Below are positions 23,301 to 32,796 of a DNA stretch of 58,474 bases, one piece after another. The stretch comes from Candidatus Levybacteria bacterium RIFCSPLOWO2_12_FULL_41_12 (GTDB taxonomy: Bacteria; Patescibacteriota; Microgenomatia; Levybacterales; UBA12049), in NCBI GenBank assembly GCA_001784155.1, contig MFPL01000007.1, positions 103,896-162,369 of the forward strand. The letters run 5' to 3'. Below the pieces are notes generated by a model, which ran no database searches, was not told where the DNA came from, and saw only the letters and a list, made by a program, of their open reading frames with translations. Position numbers and translations under genes: made by a program. Position 1 is the first letter of the stretch; the number at the start of each line of letters is the position of its first letter.

Positions 23301-23580
23301 TTGCGAGTAAGATCAAATGATTTGAGTCTGAATCAATCCCTGGCTCTTTATCTGTTCTCGTCCTTTTGCTCATGTATATCTCGCAACCTATAATAGGCTT
23401 TATTCCTTCTTCGCGGCATTTCTTATAAAACTTTATCGCGCCGTACATATTGCCGTGGTCTGTTATAGCGATTGAATTCATTTTCAGTTCTTTTGCACGC
23501 AAAACCATCTCGTCAATTTTTGACAATCCGTCTAGAAGCGAATACTCACTATGATTATGAAGATGTACAAAATCCGCCAT
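20371..23580 (-). CDS. dnaE: DNA polymerase III subunit alpha
   Basis: PHP N-terminus FVHLHNHSEYSLLDG; catalytic PDIDLDFAD; C-terminal OB fold. Confidence 0.98.
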   Translation of the reverse strand: MADFVHLHNHSEYSLLDGLSKIDEMVLRAKELKMNSIAITDHGNMYGAIKFYKKCREEGIKPIIGCEIYMSKRTRTDKEPGIDSDSNHLILLAKDEIGYKNLMKIISISNLEGYYYKPRSDIELLKQNSEGLICLSSCVNGYISDPLLQNQEETAIRRAKELTGVFGPGHFYLELQKHLNVKDQDNVNEKLIDLSKKLGIPLVATNDNHYVNKTDAEAQEALLCIQTQTTLDTPNRRLSMIDSPDFYIKSPEEMKGLFIQYPEAIENTVKIAEMCNVEINLGKWIMPNFEVPKGKTTSAFLKDLVDKGLKVRYLKITPEIKERADHELSVILGKKYETYFLIVADFVNWAKSQGISVGPGRGSAAGSVVSYSLGITDIDPFFFKLPFERFLNPERPSAPDIDLDFADTRRDEVIEYVTEKYGRDKVAQIITFGTMEARGSVRDTGRVMGYPYSLPDRIAKLIPPGWQGHAMTIDSALEQSPELKISYSTEPDTKKVLDLARKVEGVVRHASTHAAGVVIADKPLTDYTPLQRESNGEKIVTQYDMYTIGADYDGVGLLKMDLLGLRNLTIIEEALRFVKETRNSEIDLSKVPLDDKKTYDLLSEAETTGIFQLESAGMRRYIKDLKPTSIFDLMAMVALYRPGPMANIPEFIARKRNPKLIKYPDPRLVDILSQSYGIITFQDDVLLTTIAIAGYSWLDADKFRKAIGKKIPSEMKKQKEQFLKGAVSNGLSSEKAEKIYDLIAPFAGYGFNKAHAACYATIAYRTAYLKANYSVEFMTALLTAESRGASGPIKNEKVAQAVAECRRLGLKVLPPDINTSGSDFRIESNSEIRFGLSAIKNLGFAAIKNIIDTKVKGLFMDFPDFISRADLSVINKKTVESLIKAGAMDSFGNRANLLINYQDIMDKATKEKKDKNEGQTSLFGEPIETEAEREARSVEDFSENEKLAFEKEFLGIYLTSHPQMDNLVALKTVITHELDILADEAEGQRVVVGGIIENYRKIFTKKTGSEMAFITIGDEKGLMVESIVFPKIYEKYKSLLLKDQVVVIEGRIDTKNERPIVIAEKISPI

Positions 23581-24210
23581 TTATGCAGCAGGTTTTACTA
23601 ATTGGTTTGTGATTCTTCCTCCTGTTGTTTTCGTTTCTTTTAGTGTTTGTGTAAGATCTATTCTTGTTTGCTCTACGTTAGCCCTGTTGATATGCATCGC
23701 ACTCGCTGTGACTGTATATCTATCGCCGTTTATCATTTCGGTAAATCTTCCCCACCAAGGTGATAAGACTTCTTCGGAAGAACCGGTGAAGAGGATTGCA
23801 AATTCGTCGCCGCCATATCTCGCTACGAAATCCGTTTCGCGGATTGTTTCTTCTATAGCGTGAGCAACTGTTCTCAGGGCTTTATCTCCTTCAGGATAGC
23901 TGATCTCGTTTATTTTCTTTAAATCATTTAAGTCTACAAGGCAAAAAGTAAGCGGAGTTCCAAATCTTTCCGAGCGCGCAAGTTCTTCTTCTAATCTTTC
24001 TTCGAATCGTCTTCTTACGGGGAGGCCTGTTACGGCATCGTAGTCCATCTTATACATTTCTTTAGCAAATTTGCCCCTAGCTTTGCGAAATCTCGTACCT
24101 GATTTTATTCCTGAGGTTTCCAGGTTTTCTTGAGCTTTTTGCCTAAGAGGTAGGTATTTCTGCCTTAGTTTTGTTAGTTTGGAGATGTTCTCTCCTGAGT
24201 CTTCAGCCAT
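23581..24210 (-). CDS. GGDEF-domain protein (putative diguanylate cyclase)
   Basis: DAVTGLPVRRRFEERLEEE...RETDFVARYGGDEFAILF. Confidence 0.92.
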   Translation of the reverse strand: MAEDSGENISKLTKLRQKYLPLRQKAQENLETSGIKSGTRFRKARGKFAKEMYKMDYDAVTGLPVRRRFEERLEEELARSERFGTPLTFCLVDLNDLKKINEISYPEGDKALRTVAHAIEETIRETDFVARYGGDEFAILFTGSSEEVLSPWWGRFTEMINGDRYTVTASAMHINRANVEQTRIDLTQTLKETKTTGGRITNQLVKPAA

Positions 24211-25529
24211 TATTTTATTTTCGCGAGTAAACTCGCCTTAACTTTGTCTGCGTCAATTTTTTCGGGGAATTGGCGCATAACCTGTCCTACTAAAAACATT
24301 ATAGCGTTTTCTTTGCCTTTTTTGTAGTCCTCAACTGCTTTTTTATTTTGTTTTAGTACATTATTAATTATCCTATTTAAGTCGTCATCTGAAAGGCTTG
24401 TCGTTTGGTTTGATACTGTGATTTGTTCTACTAACTCCTCAGGGGATACATTCTCTGGATCGACAGCCTTATTTATTAGAGCATTTGCTATTTGTTTAGG
24501 TAGAATGCCTTTTTTGCTACCAATTTCAACTGATTTTTCAAAATAGCTAGATAAAGCGTTGTCTCTTGTTAATATTTCCGAATCATAATCATTAAGGGAA
24601 TAGTCTTTTTTAAACCTTGCCACTTTTACGTGGGGAAGTTCTGGTATCTGTTTTTTTAGCTCTTCAATATAATCTGCAGTCCATCTAAAAGGAGGAATAT
24701 CAGGATCCGGAAAGTATCTATAGTCTGATGCTTCCTCTTTAGTTCTTTGGGATACAGTAGAATTGGAGGCCTCTACAAAGCCTCTGGTCTCCTGAGCCGG
24801 TGTCTCGCCTTTTTCCAATATTTCCTCCTGCCTATTTAATTCGTATTCAATAGCTTTGCTGACGAATTTAAACGAATTGATATTTTTTATCTCCACCTTA
24901 TATTTAGGTAAATCCGAAGATCCAACGGGTCGTAGGGATATGTTTGGTTCAAGCCTCATGTCTCCTCTTTCCATGTCTGCGTTCGAGACCCCCAGATACC
25001 TTACTATCTGTTGAAGCTTTTTTAGGTATTCAACTACATCTTCAGAGCTTTTGAAGTGCGGCTCAGTCACTATTTCCACGAGTGGAACTCCTGACCTGTT
25101 AAAATCTATTAGCGTAACTTTCTCATCGCCTATTGTTTCGTGTAACAATTTTCCCGTATCTTCTTCCATGTGGACTCTTGTTAATCCAATTTTCTTTCCG
25201 TTTGAAAGCTCGATAGAACCTTTTTTACAAAAAGGTTCATCGTACTGAGATATCTGATAGCCCTTTGCGAGATCAGGGTAGAAGTAATTTTTTCGATCAA
25301 ATTTTGAATAAAGAGGTATCTCGCAATTTAGCGCAAGACCGATCATTATGCACCACTCTATGGCTGTTCTGTTTGGTACTGGAAGTGCTCCCGGAAGCCC
25401 AAGACAGACAGGGCATGTGTGGGTATTGGGTTCTTTTCCGAAGTAGTCAGCAGTACAGCTACAAAACATCTTCGATTTTGTTTTAAGTTCGACATGGACT
25501 TCAAGACCTATTACTGCTTCGTATTTCAT
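24210..25529 (-). CDS. gatB: Asp/Glu-tRNA amidotransferase subunit B
   Basis: MKYEAVIGLEVHVELKTKSKMFCSC...; gatB-gatA-gatC order. Confidence 0.97.
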   Translation of the reverse strand: MKYEAVIGLEVHVELKTKSKMFCSCTADYFGKEPNTHTCPVCLGLPGALPVPNRTAIEWCIMIGLALNCEIPLYSKFDRKNYFYPDLAKGYQISQYDEPFCKKGSIELSNGKKIGLTRVHMEEDTGKLLHETIGDEKVTLIDFNRSGVPLVEIVTEPHFKSSEDVVEYLKKLQQIVRYLGVSNADMERGDMRLEPNISLRPVGSSDLPKYKVEIKNINSFKFVSKAIEYELNRQEEILEKGETPAQETRGFVEASNSTVSQRTKEEASDYRYFPDPDIPPFRWTADYIEELKKQIPELPHVKVARFKKDYSLNDYDSEILTRDNALSSYFEKSVEIGSKKGILPKQIANALINKAVDPENVSPEELVEQITVSNQTTSLSDDDLNRIINNVLKQNKKAVEDYKKGKENAIMFLVGQVMRQFPEKIDADKVKASLLAKIK

Positions 25530-26965
25530 AAATTTGGTTTACCCTTTGAAACTTCAGTGAAGGAGGGCTCATTCTTTCTCCACGCTGCATTTTGCGTGTT
25601 TTCCTCAAATGATTTGGCAAATCCTAAAATAGCGTTTTCCTGAAATTGCGGTCCGATTATCTGTGCGCCTATAGGAAGACCAGAGCTTGAAAAACCTACC
25701 GGGATATTTATTCCTGAAAGTCCTGCAATTGATGATGGTTCTACTAAAACATCAGCAAGCTCACCAAACATTGAAGAATCTTTAGTAGATCCTACTGGTA
25801 GGGGAAGTGAAGGGCTTGTGGGCGCAATTATCACATCAACTTTTTCAAAAGCTTTACGGAAATCCTCAATAATTATCGCTCTCACCTTCTGAGCTTTGTT
25901 GTAATATTGGTCGTAGTAACCGGAAGATAACGCATAAGTTCCTAGCATTATTCTCCTTTTTGCTTCCTCTCCGAAATAGCTCCTATCTTTTCCGAATCGT
26001 ATCCCATCGTATCTGGCAAGATTTGAAGAAACTTCAGATCTCTGAATAATCGTATATACGTCAATTGCATAATTTGGATCAAAAAGTTCTAGCTCTTTGA
26101 TTTCGGCACCCAACTCTTTGAACGTCTTAACTGCGTTTTTGACACCGGACTCAACTTCTGGATCGATGCCGTTAATAAAATATTGTGGTGAGACCCCAAT
26201 CCTTAAGCCCTTAATGTCTGACTCGATTTTCAACTTAAGCTTTAGTGGGGAAGTAGTAGCATCTTTTGGATCCTTTCCAGCTAAAACACTTAGAATAAGA
26301 GCAGAATCTTCAACGGTTTTAGTTATGGGACCGGCTGAATCCAGGGACGATCCCATTGCCACTATGCCATATCGTGAAACTCTGCCGTATGTTGGCTTAA
26401 GTCCCACTACACCGCACCACGAAGCCGGTTGCCTGATGGATCCTGCAGTTTCAGATCCTATTGCAGCAATTGTCTGATGCGCAGCTACTGCCGCAGCAGA
26501 ACCGCCAGAAGATCCCCCTGGAAGCTTGGATATATCCCATGGATTTCTGGTTGCACCGTAATCCGAAGTTTCAGTCGAAGATCCATGTGCCCATGCGTCC
26601 ATGTTGGTTTTTCCAAGTATTACCATTCCCGCATCTTTTAATTTGAGAACCACTGTAGCATCGTATGTGGGCATAAATTCATCTAAAATCTTACTTGATG
26701 CTGTGGTTCTGATGCCTTTCGTGAGGAAGTTGTCTTTTATTGCCAGGGGAATTCCCTGTAGCGGTGCATCTTCGCCCTTTGAGATCTTTTCGTCAGCGTT
26801 TTTAGCATCCCTTAGCGCTTCCTCCTCGCTAACTGTTACGAACGAATGGAGTTTCTCGTCGGTCTTTCTTATTGCGTCTAAGCACGCTTTTGTGACCTCA
26901 AGAGAGGAGAACCTTTTTTCTTTTAGACCGTTTTTTACTTGCTTTACAGATAGTCTATTTAGCAT
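25526..26965 (-). CDS. gatA: Asp/Glu-tRNA amidotransferase subunit A
   Basis: Amidase signature LPGGSSGGSAAAVAAHQTIAAIGSETAGSIRQPA. Confidence 0.97.
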   Translation of the reverse strand: MLNRLSVKQVKNGLKEKRFSSLEVTKACLDAIRKTDEKLHSFVTVSEEEALRDAKNADEKISKGEDAPLQGIPLAIKDNFLTKGIRTTASSKILDEFMPTYDATVVLKLKDAGMVILGKTNMDAWAHGSSTETSDYGATRNPWDISKLPGGSSGGSAAAVAAHQTIAAIGSETAGSIRQPASWCGVVGLKPTYGRVSRYGIVAMGSSLDSAGPITKTVEDSALILSVLAGKDPKDATTSPLKLKLKIESDIKGLRIGVSPQYFINGIDPEVESGVKNAVKTFKELGAEIKELELFDPNYAIDVYTIIQRSEVSSNLARYDGIRFGKDRSYFGEEAKRRIMLGTYALSSGYYDQYYNKAQKVRAIIIEDFRKAFEKVDVIIAPTSPSLPLPVGSTKDSSMFGELADVLVEPSSIAGLSGINIPVGFSSSGLPIGAQIIGPQFQENAILGFAKSFEENTQNAAWRKNEPSFTEVSKGKPNL

Positions 26966-27239
26966 CCAAAATTCCTTTTACTTTAAAAAAACCTCTGTGC
27001 GTTGATTTAGTATTCCTAAGAGCTTCTTCTTGAGAAAGTGAGGGTTCTACTATGTCTTCCCGGGTAATATTGGTGAGGCCTGTAACGTTATCTGCGGGCT
27101 TAACTTCAGTTGTATCTACTTCATTAAGGTTTTCAATATATGTTAAGGTTTCTTCTAGCTGTTTTTCAAATTTCTTTTCCTCATCAATAGATACTGGAAG
27201 ATTGGCAAGTCTCGCTACGTTTTTTACGTTTATTTTCAT
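26955..27239 (-). CDS. gatC: Asp/Glu-tRNA amidotransferase subunit C
   Basis: Start at MKINVKNVARLANLPVSIDEEKK; typical GatC. Confidence 0.93.
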   Translation of the reverse strand: MKINVKNVARLANLPVSIDEEKKFEKQLEETLTYIENLNEVDTTEVKPADNVTGLTNITREDIVEPSLSQEEALRNTKSTHRGFFKVKGILDAK

Positions 27240-27246
27240 TAGCCAA

Positions 27247-28005
27247 TTATATTTCAATTCCCATTCTTTTGGCAATTGCCTTATGGGCATTTAATTCCAC
27301 CGTATCATCAAGTAACGGTAGAATAGCCGATCTATCTTTCATTTGCAGGGCACACTTAATAAGATAATCCGCAAGATGTGGATTTTTAGGAAGAATAGGA
27401 CCGTGCATGTATGTGCCAATACTGTTCTTGTAAAACGCACCCTCTGTAAGATCCTCGCCATTGTTTCCGTGACCGTTGAGAACTTTAGCTAAGGATTTAA
27501 CTTTTTTTCCCAGATATGTTCTGCCTCCATGATTCTCAAAACCCACAAGAGTTGTGAGCGGTGAATCAATTGACATACTTATTCGGGTCGTCAGGTTGCC
27601 TATTAAGCGTTTGCTTTTCTCGCCGGGGTTCACGGTATGCAAATCAAATATTTTTAGTCCTTCAATAATTTTCCCATCGGCATCTTTATAGTAATTACCT
27701 AAAAACTGGTAAGCACCACAAACATAAAGTCCGGGAACACCGGCTTCGATGATGGAGCTAAGGGCTTTCCGTTTTGGTAAAAGATCATCTGATACTATTT
27801 TTTGCTGAAGATCTTGAGCGCCGCCCATCATTAAAATGTCACAATTATATAACTCCTTTTCTGAAAACCCCAGCTCGAGAAGCTTAACTTCGGCTTTTAA
27901 GCCGCGCCACGTGCATCTTTTCTGAAGCACGAGAATGTTCCCGCGATCTCCGTAGATATTCATGAATTCAGGATAAAGCCATCCTATTGTAATTTTGTGT
28001 TTCAT
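27247..28005 (-). CDS. gatD: Lipid II isoglutaminyl synthase glutaminase subunit (GatD, CobQ/CobB-like)
   Basis: 'LYPEFMNIYGDRGNILVLQKR...CGAYQFLG' type I GATase; adjacent to murT. Confidence 0.9.
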   Translation of the reverse strand: MKHKITIGWLYPEFMNIYGDRGNILVLQKRCTWRGLKAEVKLLELGFSEKELYNCDILMMGGAQDLQQKIVSDDLLPKRKALSSIIEAGVPGLYVCGAYQFLGNYYKDADGKIIEGLKIFDLHTVNPGEKSKRLIGNLTTRISMSIDSPLTTLVGFENHGGRTYLGKKVKSLAKVLNGHGNNGEDLTEGAFYKNSIGTYMHGPILPKNPHLADYLIKCALQMKDRSAILPLLDDTVELNAHKAIAKRMGIEI

Positions 28006-29288
28006 AAGATTTTTTTGCCTGTTAGAATCTTTCTTGTTTCAAGCATTGCTGAATAGTTAGGTAAGATGAAAAGAGTGTTTCCTGGGCGAGTATTTTCTAG
28101 AGAGTTCTTAATAGCATCGTCAAGATTTGGAAAAGAAATAATTTTTTTAAAACCAGCATATTTAAGTCTAAGGCTCATGTCCCAAAGCCGGTCTCCGGAA
28201 ACAGAGATGACAGTATTTTTTGAAAGATGGTTTTCAAAGTTCACGTCCCATATCCAAGACACATCAAGCCCGTCTGGTACTCTATCGTTAAGAATTATGA
28301 GAACATCGGTAGCTTTATGGGTATTTAATATACTCAATGTTTCGTTAAGACTTGTTGGGTTTTTAGAGAGATAAATTTGAACACTTTTATTATCCACGAT
28401 TAGTTTTTCTTGTCTGCCAAACGCAGGCTCAAAGCGTGTAAGGGATTTATTTAAGGACGACTGTGGTATCCTAAGAACTTTTGCCAACAGGGAGGCTGCA
28501 TTTACATTATACTTGTTATGTAGTCCTTCAAGGGGATAATGCGAAGACGCGCTTAGCTGAGGCGTTTTTCTCTTTAGTCCGCAGCCGGTACAGCTCCATA
28601 TTCCCAGGTGGGAATAGAAGACTTGAGAAAATGTAAGCTTGCTACTGCATTTTGGACAAAAAATCGAGTCTGCGCCGTGAGCAATGCTTGAGCCAGAGAG
28701 CGGAGATTTTATTCCAAAGAAGTAAGTTTTGGCCCTGGTATCTTCTGAAAAAAAAGAAATCTGAGGATCGTCTGCGTTTAGGATTAGCGTAGACTTTTCA
28801 AGGAGACCATAAATGCCCTTTTTCCACTTCTTCGCTATGGAATCAAGCTCTCCATATCTATCCAGTTGGTCTCGGAAAAGGTTTAGAAGAACTAGATAAT
28901 CGGGATTAATCTGTTCGAGTAGATTTGGAAGCGTGTTTTCATCACTCTCGAATAGGAGGAAGTCGAAAGGGAGTCTACCACCCAGGCTTATTCCCTCAAG
29001 AAGTGTAGACGCAATTCCGTTTTCCAAATTTGCGCCTGATTTGTTGTGTAATGTTTTGTAACCTGCTCCTTCCAATATCGTCTGAATAAGTAAAGACGTT
29101 GTTGTCTTTCCATTAGTGCCTGCAATAATTATGATCTTAGATTTGCTTTTCCTAAGAACATCGGTTGTAAAGTTTGGGTTTATAGATATGGCTATGTGTC
29201 CCGGCCAAGTAGATCCAGAACCTAAATTAAATAGTCTGCTGAGTTTTAGAATAAGTTTTCCTAAAAAAATTAACAAAAAATTCTTCAT
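28002..29288 (-). CDS. murT: Lipid II isoglutaminyl synthase Mur-ligase subunit (MurT)
   Basis: IIIAGTNGKTTTS P-loop, CPKC...CTGC Zn ribbon; start MKNFLLIFLGK at 29288 avoids overlap with htpX. Confidence 0.9.
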   Translation of the reverse strand: MKNFLLIFLGKLILKLSRLFNLGSGSTWPGHIAISINPNFTTDVLRKSKSKIIIIAGTNGKTTTSLLIQTILEGAGYKTLHNKSGANLENGIASTLLEGISLGGRLPFDFLLFESDENTLPNLLEQINPDYLVLLNLFRDQLDRYGELDSIAKKWKKGIYGLLEKSTLILNADDPQISFFSEDTRAKTYFFGIKSPLSGSSIAHGADSIFCPKCSSKLTFSQVFYSHLGIWSCTGCGLKRKTPQLSASSHYPLEGLHNKYNVNAASLLAKVLRIPQSSLNKSLTRFEPAFGRQEKLIVDNKSVQIYLSKNPTSLNETLSILNTHKATDVLIILNDRVPDGLDVSWIWDVNFENHLSKNTVISVSGDRLWDMSLRLKYAGFKKIISFPNLDDAIKNSLENTRPGNTLFILPNYSAMLETRKILTGKKIL

Positions 29289-29289
29289 T

Positions 29290-30177
29290 CTACATTGAGC
29301 GGAGAATTTTAATTCTGTCTTCGATTGGAGGGTGAGTGTTGAAAAGGCCTGTGAATAAGTTTTTAACCCTTTTATTATCAAAAGGGTTTTCTATAAATAA
29401 GTGTGCGGTAGCATTGCTGGCAACACGCGGTGCTGTTTTATCATGAGCTAGTTTTTCAAGAGCAGAGGCCAGACCGTCAGGATAACGCGTTAGAAGAACG
29501 CCTGATGCGTCTGCTAAATACTCTCTTTTACGAGATACGGATAGTTGAATTAGAGTTGCAGCAATAGGAGAAAGAATAGCGAGAATAAGAGCAATTACTA
29601 AGAATACGGCATTACCCTTATTGTCATCGGAATTCTTAAAAAAATTTATCCTGATAAAAAGATCTGAGAGAATAGCGATAAAACCGACTAAAATTGCCAC
29701 AACGCCCATAAGCCTTATGTCGTAGTTTTTAATGTGGGAAAGTTCATGCGCGATTACTCCTTCCAGCTCGGCATCTGTAAGTATATTAAGGAGTCCGGTT
29801 GTCGCACAAATTACGGAATGCTTTGGATCGCGTCCTGTTGCAAAAGCGTTCGGGGAAGGGTCATCAATGACATAAATTCTTGGTAAAGGAAGACCTGAGC
29901 CAATCGAAAGATTTTCAACTATTCTATAAAACCTTGGAAAGTCTTTTTTCTCAACAGCTTTTGCTCCGGAAGTAGCAAGCACCAATTTATCGGAGTAAAA
30001 GAAGCTCCCAATACTCATAAGTCCCGCTAAAATAAAAGAAATTCCAACTAAAGAAAGACTATCCAAGCCCCAAGCGCGGCTCATCACGTAAACAACGGTT
30101 GTGATAAACACAACAAAAAGAACCATGATTGACCATGTCTTCCACCTATTGGAAGAAATAGCAGAATAAATGTCCAT
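29290..30177 (-). CDS. htpX: M48 family zinc metalloprotease HtpX
   Basis: GVIAHELSHIKNYD; N-terminal TMs. Confidence 0.93.
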   Translation of the reverse strand: MDIYSAISSNRWKTWSIMVLFVVFITTVVYVMSRAWGLDSLSLVGISFILAGLMSIGSFFYSDKLVLATSGAKAVEKKDFPRFYRIVENLSIGSGLPLPRIYVIDDPSPNAFATGRDPKHSVICATTGLLNILTDAELEGVIAHELSHIKNYDIRLMGVVAILVGFIAILSDLFIRINFFKNSDDNKGNAVFLVIALILAILSPIAATLIQLSVSRKREYLADASGVLLTRYPDGLASALEKLAHDKTAPRVASNATAHLFIENPFDNKRVKNLFTGLFNTHPPIEDRIKILRSM

Positions 30178-30178
30178 G

Positions 30179-30730
30179 CTAGAAGTTTACCTTTATATCT
30201 TTTTTTTCTTCGTCCGAGGCGGCGAAGAATTCTGCGGGCTTAAAATTAAGAAGCCTTGCAAAAATTACATTTGGAAATATTTCAAGTTTTGTATTGTAAT
30301 TCAAAACATTACTGTTATAAAATTGTCTAGAATAAGCAATTTTATTTTCCGTATCGGAAAGTTCCTCCTGAAGTTCTTTGAAATTCTCGCTCGCCCTAAG
30401 GGTAGGATAATTTTCAGCTACCGCAAATAGAGACTTAAGGGCACCCGTAAGCATGTTATTTGCCTGAGCCTTTTCTTCTGGTCCTTGAGCTTTCATAAGC
30501 TGAGACCTAAGTTCAGTAACTTTTTCAAAAAGACCTTTCTCATGCTTTGCGTACCCCTTAACGGTCTCGATCAAGTTTGGTATCAGACTTGTTCGTCTTT
30601 TTAGTTGGACATCTATCTGGGACAACGCTTCTCTTACCCTAAACCTCGTAATAATAAGGCTGTTGTATAGATAGAGTACGAAAAGAGCCACTGCTCCTCC
30701 TATGACTGCTAGTATTATTGTTAGATTCAT
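30179..30730 (-). CDS. lemA: LemA family protein
   Basis: N-terminal TM, '[36 protein letters not shown]'. Confidence 0.93.
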   Translation of the reverse strand: MNLTIILAVIGGAVALFVLYLYNSLIITRFRVREALSQIDVQLKRRTSLIPNLIETVKGYAKHEKGLFEKVTELRSQLMKAQGPEEKAQANNMLTGALKSLFAVAENYPTLRASENFKELQEELSDTENKIAYSRQFYNSNVLNYNTKLEIFPNVIFARLLNFKPAEFFAASDEEKKDIKVNF

Positions 30731-30742
30731 TTACATCACCAC

Positions 30743-32506
30743 CTAACTCCTAAGAATTTTGATTAAGCTATTATAGCTTAGCGTATTAATTATATCATCT
30801 TTCTGGGCCCAACCGCGCCTAGCAATAGCTACCCCGTATTTCATAAGCTCCATTTGGTCCGAGGCATGACTGTCGGTATTTATGACAAGTTTTACTCCGG
30901 CATTTACAGCCCTTCTTACTAGCGAATCGGGGAGATCAAGTCTTTGTGGCCAGCTGTTAATTTCCAAAATTTTATTATTATTTTTGCAAAAATCAAAGAG
31001 TCTGTCCCAATCCAAATCATACCCTCCCCGCTTGTTATAGAGTCTTCCTGTAGGGTGGGCTAAAATGCGCGCTTTTTTGTAAGATAGTCCTGAAATGATT
31101 CTGTCTGTCATTTGTGTAGGCGGCATGTTAAAAACAGAATGAACAGAGACAATAGCAGCGTCAAGAGTCTGAAGGGTCCTATCATCCACGGCGAGTTTTC
31201 CGGTAGGTAGGATATCTACCTCGAGCATCTTTATTACGTTCACCCTGTAGAGCGATTTTACCCTGTCAAGCTCTTCATTCCTCCTGGCAACCAAATCATA
31301 GATTTGCCCAGCGGTGTGTTTGGAGATACTCGGGTTATGCTCTGAAAAGCCTATGTACTCATAGTTTAGACTTGCTGCTTTAGTTATCATTTCCTCTGCG
31401 CTGCTTCTTCCTAAATCATGACTCGGTTCTATTGGAAAGCTTGAGTGAATATGAAAATCTCCTTTAATATCCGGAAGATCAACAAGCCTGGGTAGAGTAT
31501 GTTTTATCGCTCTTTCAACTTCGCCGGTATCTTCGCGTATTTCTGGAGGAACCCAGTCCAGGCCTATCGCGTGGTAAAAATCTTCTTCGGTTGCGTAGCA
31601 TAAAAGGATTTCTTTGTCTTTGTTTTTAACCTTGATTCCTCGTTCGGAAAGAGACATGCCGCGCGTCAATGCGTATTCTCGTAGGCGTACGTTATGTGCC
31701 TTGCTTCCTGTAAAATGCTGGAGAAGAGATCCGAATGACTTATGGGGTTGAATCATTAGGTCTACTTGTTTTCCGCCTAATGCGAGAACGGATGCGGTTG
31801 AAGGACCTTTCTCGATCACCCTTTCCAGGTATGGCATATTCACAAAATGTTCAATTACTTCTTTGGGATGGTCGGATGCTACGGCAATATCCACGTCCCC
31901 TACGGTGGGTGACATTCTGCGAAGACTACCCAAAAGCTCTGCTTGTTTAACATTCTTATTCAAATAAAGGTAATCAATTACTCTCATTCCGGCCTCGAAA
32001 GCGATTGGGAGTACCATTCTTGTAGTTTTACCGATGCCTTGCTTAAATTCTTCAATTGCCCTTAAGATATTTTTTTCCGACTTTTCCCCAAAGCCTGCAA
32101 GCTTTGCAATTTCGCCTTTCTTTGCTATCTTTTCAAGCTCTAAGGCTGGACTTTTAGGCCCAAGACCAAATTCAAGAGCAAGTCTATATGCTTTCTTAGG
32201 TCCTATGCTTGGAATCTCCATAATTTCAAAGACAGCAGGGGGAATATCCTTCAAAACTGATTCAAAGTATGAAACCTTACCTTTCTTGAATAGCTCCTCA
32301 AGCCTGCCTTTTATTGTCTTGCCTATATTGGGTACGTTTTCGAGCCTACCTTCTTCGTAGAGGTTTTTGAGTTGTTCGGGAAGAGACTCTATCGTATCTG
32401 CGGCATTTTCGTAGGCTATTAACTGGAAGTAGAATTTTCTTTCGTCTTTAATCCTGTAGGCTGCGGCAACGTTTCGCAATAGCTTCGCGATTTCGTGGTT
32501 ATCCAC
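30743..32506 (-). CDS. polX: DNA polymerase/3'-5' exonuclease PolX (pol beta + PHP)
   Basis: HhH + 'LLGSLRRMSPTVGDVDIAVAS' + C-terminal PHP 'KGDFHIHSSF'. Confidence 0.93.
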   Translation of the reverse strand: MDNHEIAKLLRNVAAAYRIKDERKFYFQLIAYENAADTIESLPEQLKNLYEEGRLENVPNIGKTIKGRLEELFKKGKVSYFESVLKDIPPAVFEIMEIPSIGPKKAYRLALEFGLGPKSPALELEKIAKKGEIAKLAGFGEKSEKNILRAIEEFKQGIGKTTRMVLPIAFEAGMRVIDYLYLNKNVKQAELLGSLRRMSPTVGDVDIAVASDHPKEVIEHFVNMPYLERVIEKGPSTASVLALGGKQVDLMIQPHKSFGSLLQHFTGSKAHNVRLREYALTRGMSLSERGIKVKNKDKEILLCYATEEDFYHAIGLDWVPPEIREDTGEVERAIKHTLPRLVDLPDIKGDFHIHSSFPIEPSHDLGRSSAEEMITKAASLNYEYIGFSEHNPSISKHTAGQIYDLVARRNEELDRVKSLYRVNVIKMLEVDILPTGKLAVDDRTLQTLDAAIVSVHSVFNMPPTQMTDRIISGLSYKKARILAHPTGRLYNKRGGYDLDWDRLFDFCKNNNKILEINSWPQRLDLPDSLVRRAVNAGVKLVINTDSHASDQMELMKYGVAIARRGWAQKDDIINTLSYNSLIKILRS

Positions 32507-32529
32507 TTCGCTTCATAATAGCAAAAACA

Positions 32530-32558
32530 TTGACGCTTTGGCAATTATTTGTTAGTAT
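32530..32558 (+). promoter_or_regulatory. Promoter of tRNA-Asp
   Basis: TTGACG-N17-TAGTAT 17 nt upstream of the tRNA. Confidence 0.6.
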
Positions 32559-32575
32559 GAGGTACCAAATTATTT

Positions 32576-32650
32576 GGGGTGGTAGCTCAGTTTGGTTAGA
32601 GCGCTTCCCTGTCACGGAAGAGGTCGCGGGTTCGAGTCCCGTCCGCCCCG
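32576..32650 (+). tRNA. tRNA-Asp (anticodon GTC)
   Basis: Acceptor GGGGTGG/CCGCCCC, anticodon arm CTTCC-CTGTCAC-GGAAG, T arm CGGGTTCGAGTCCCG. Confidence 0.95.
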
Positions 32651-32796
32651 CACATTCGACTCGCTTTGTTCGCTCAGTGCGTACAAAGAAAAATAGTATC
32701 AGGGGGTAGGGACGAGAAGTTTATACCGAGCATCGTCGAAGTAAGTCCCGTCCACCCCGCCCACTGCCCATTATCTCTGCCTGGGAAAGGAGAAAA

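Noticed and set aside
26097-26477. 126-aa plus ORF opposite gatA, with similar shadows over atp, dnaE, uvrB and ppsA
   Set aside because: Antisense shadows of highly conserved genes; low-complexity Ser-rich translations.
32700-32760. Second tRNA downstream of tRNA-Asp
   Set aside because: Only the 3' tail resembles a tRNA; no D arm or anticodon arm could be formed.
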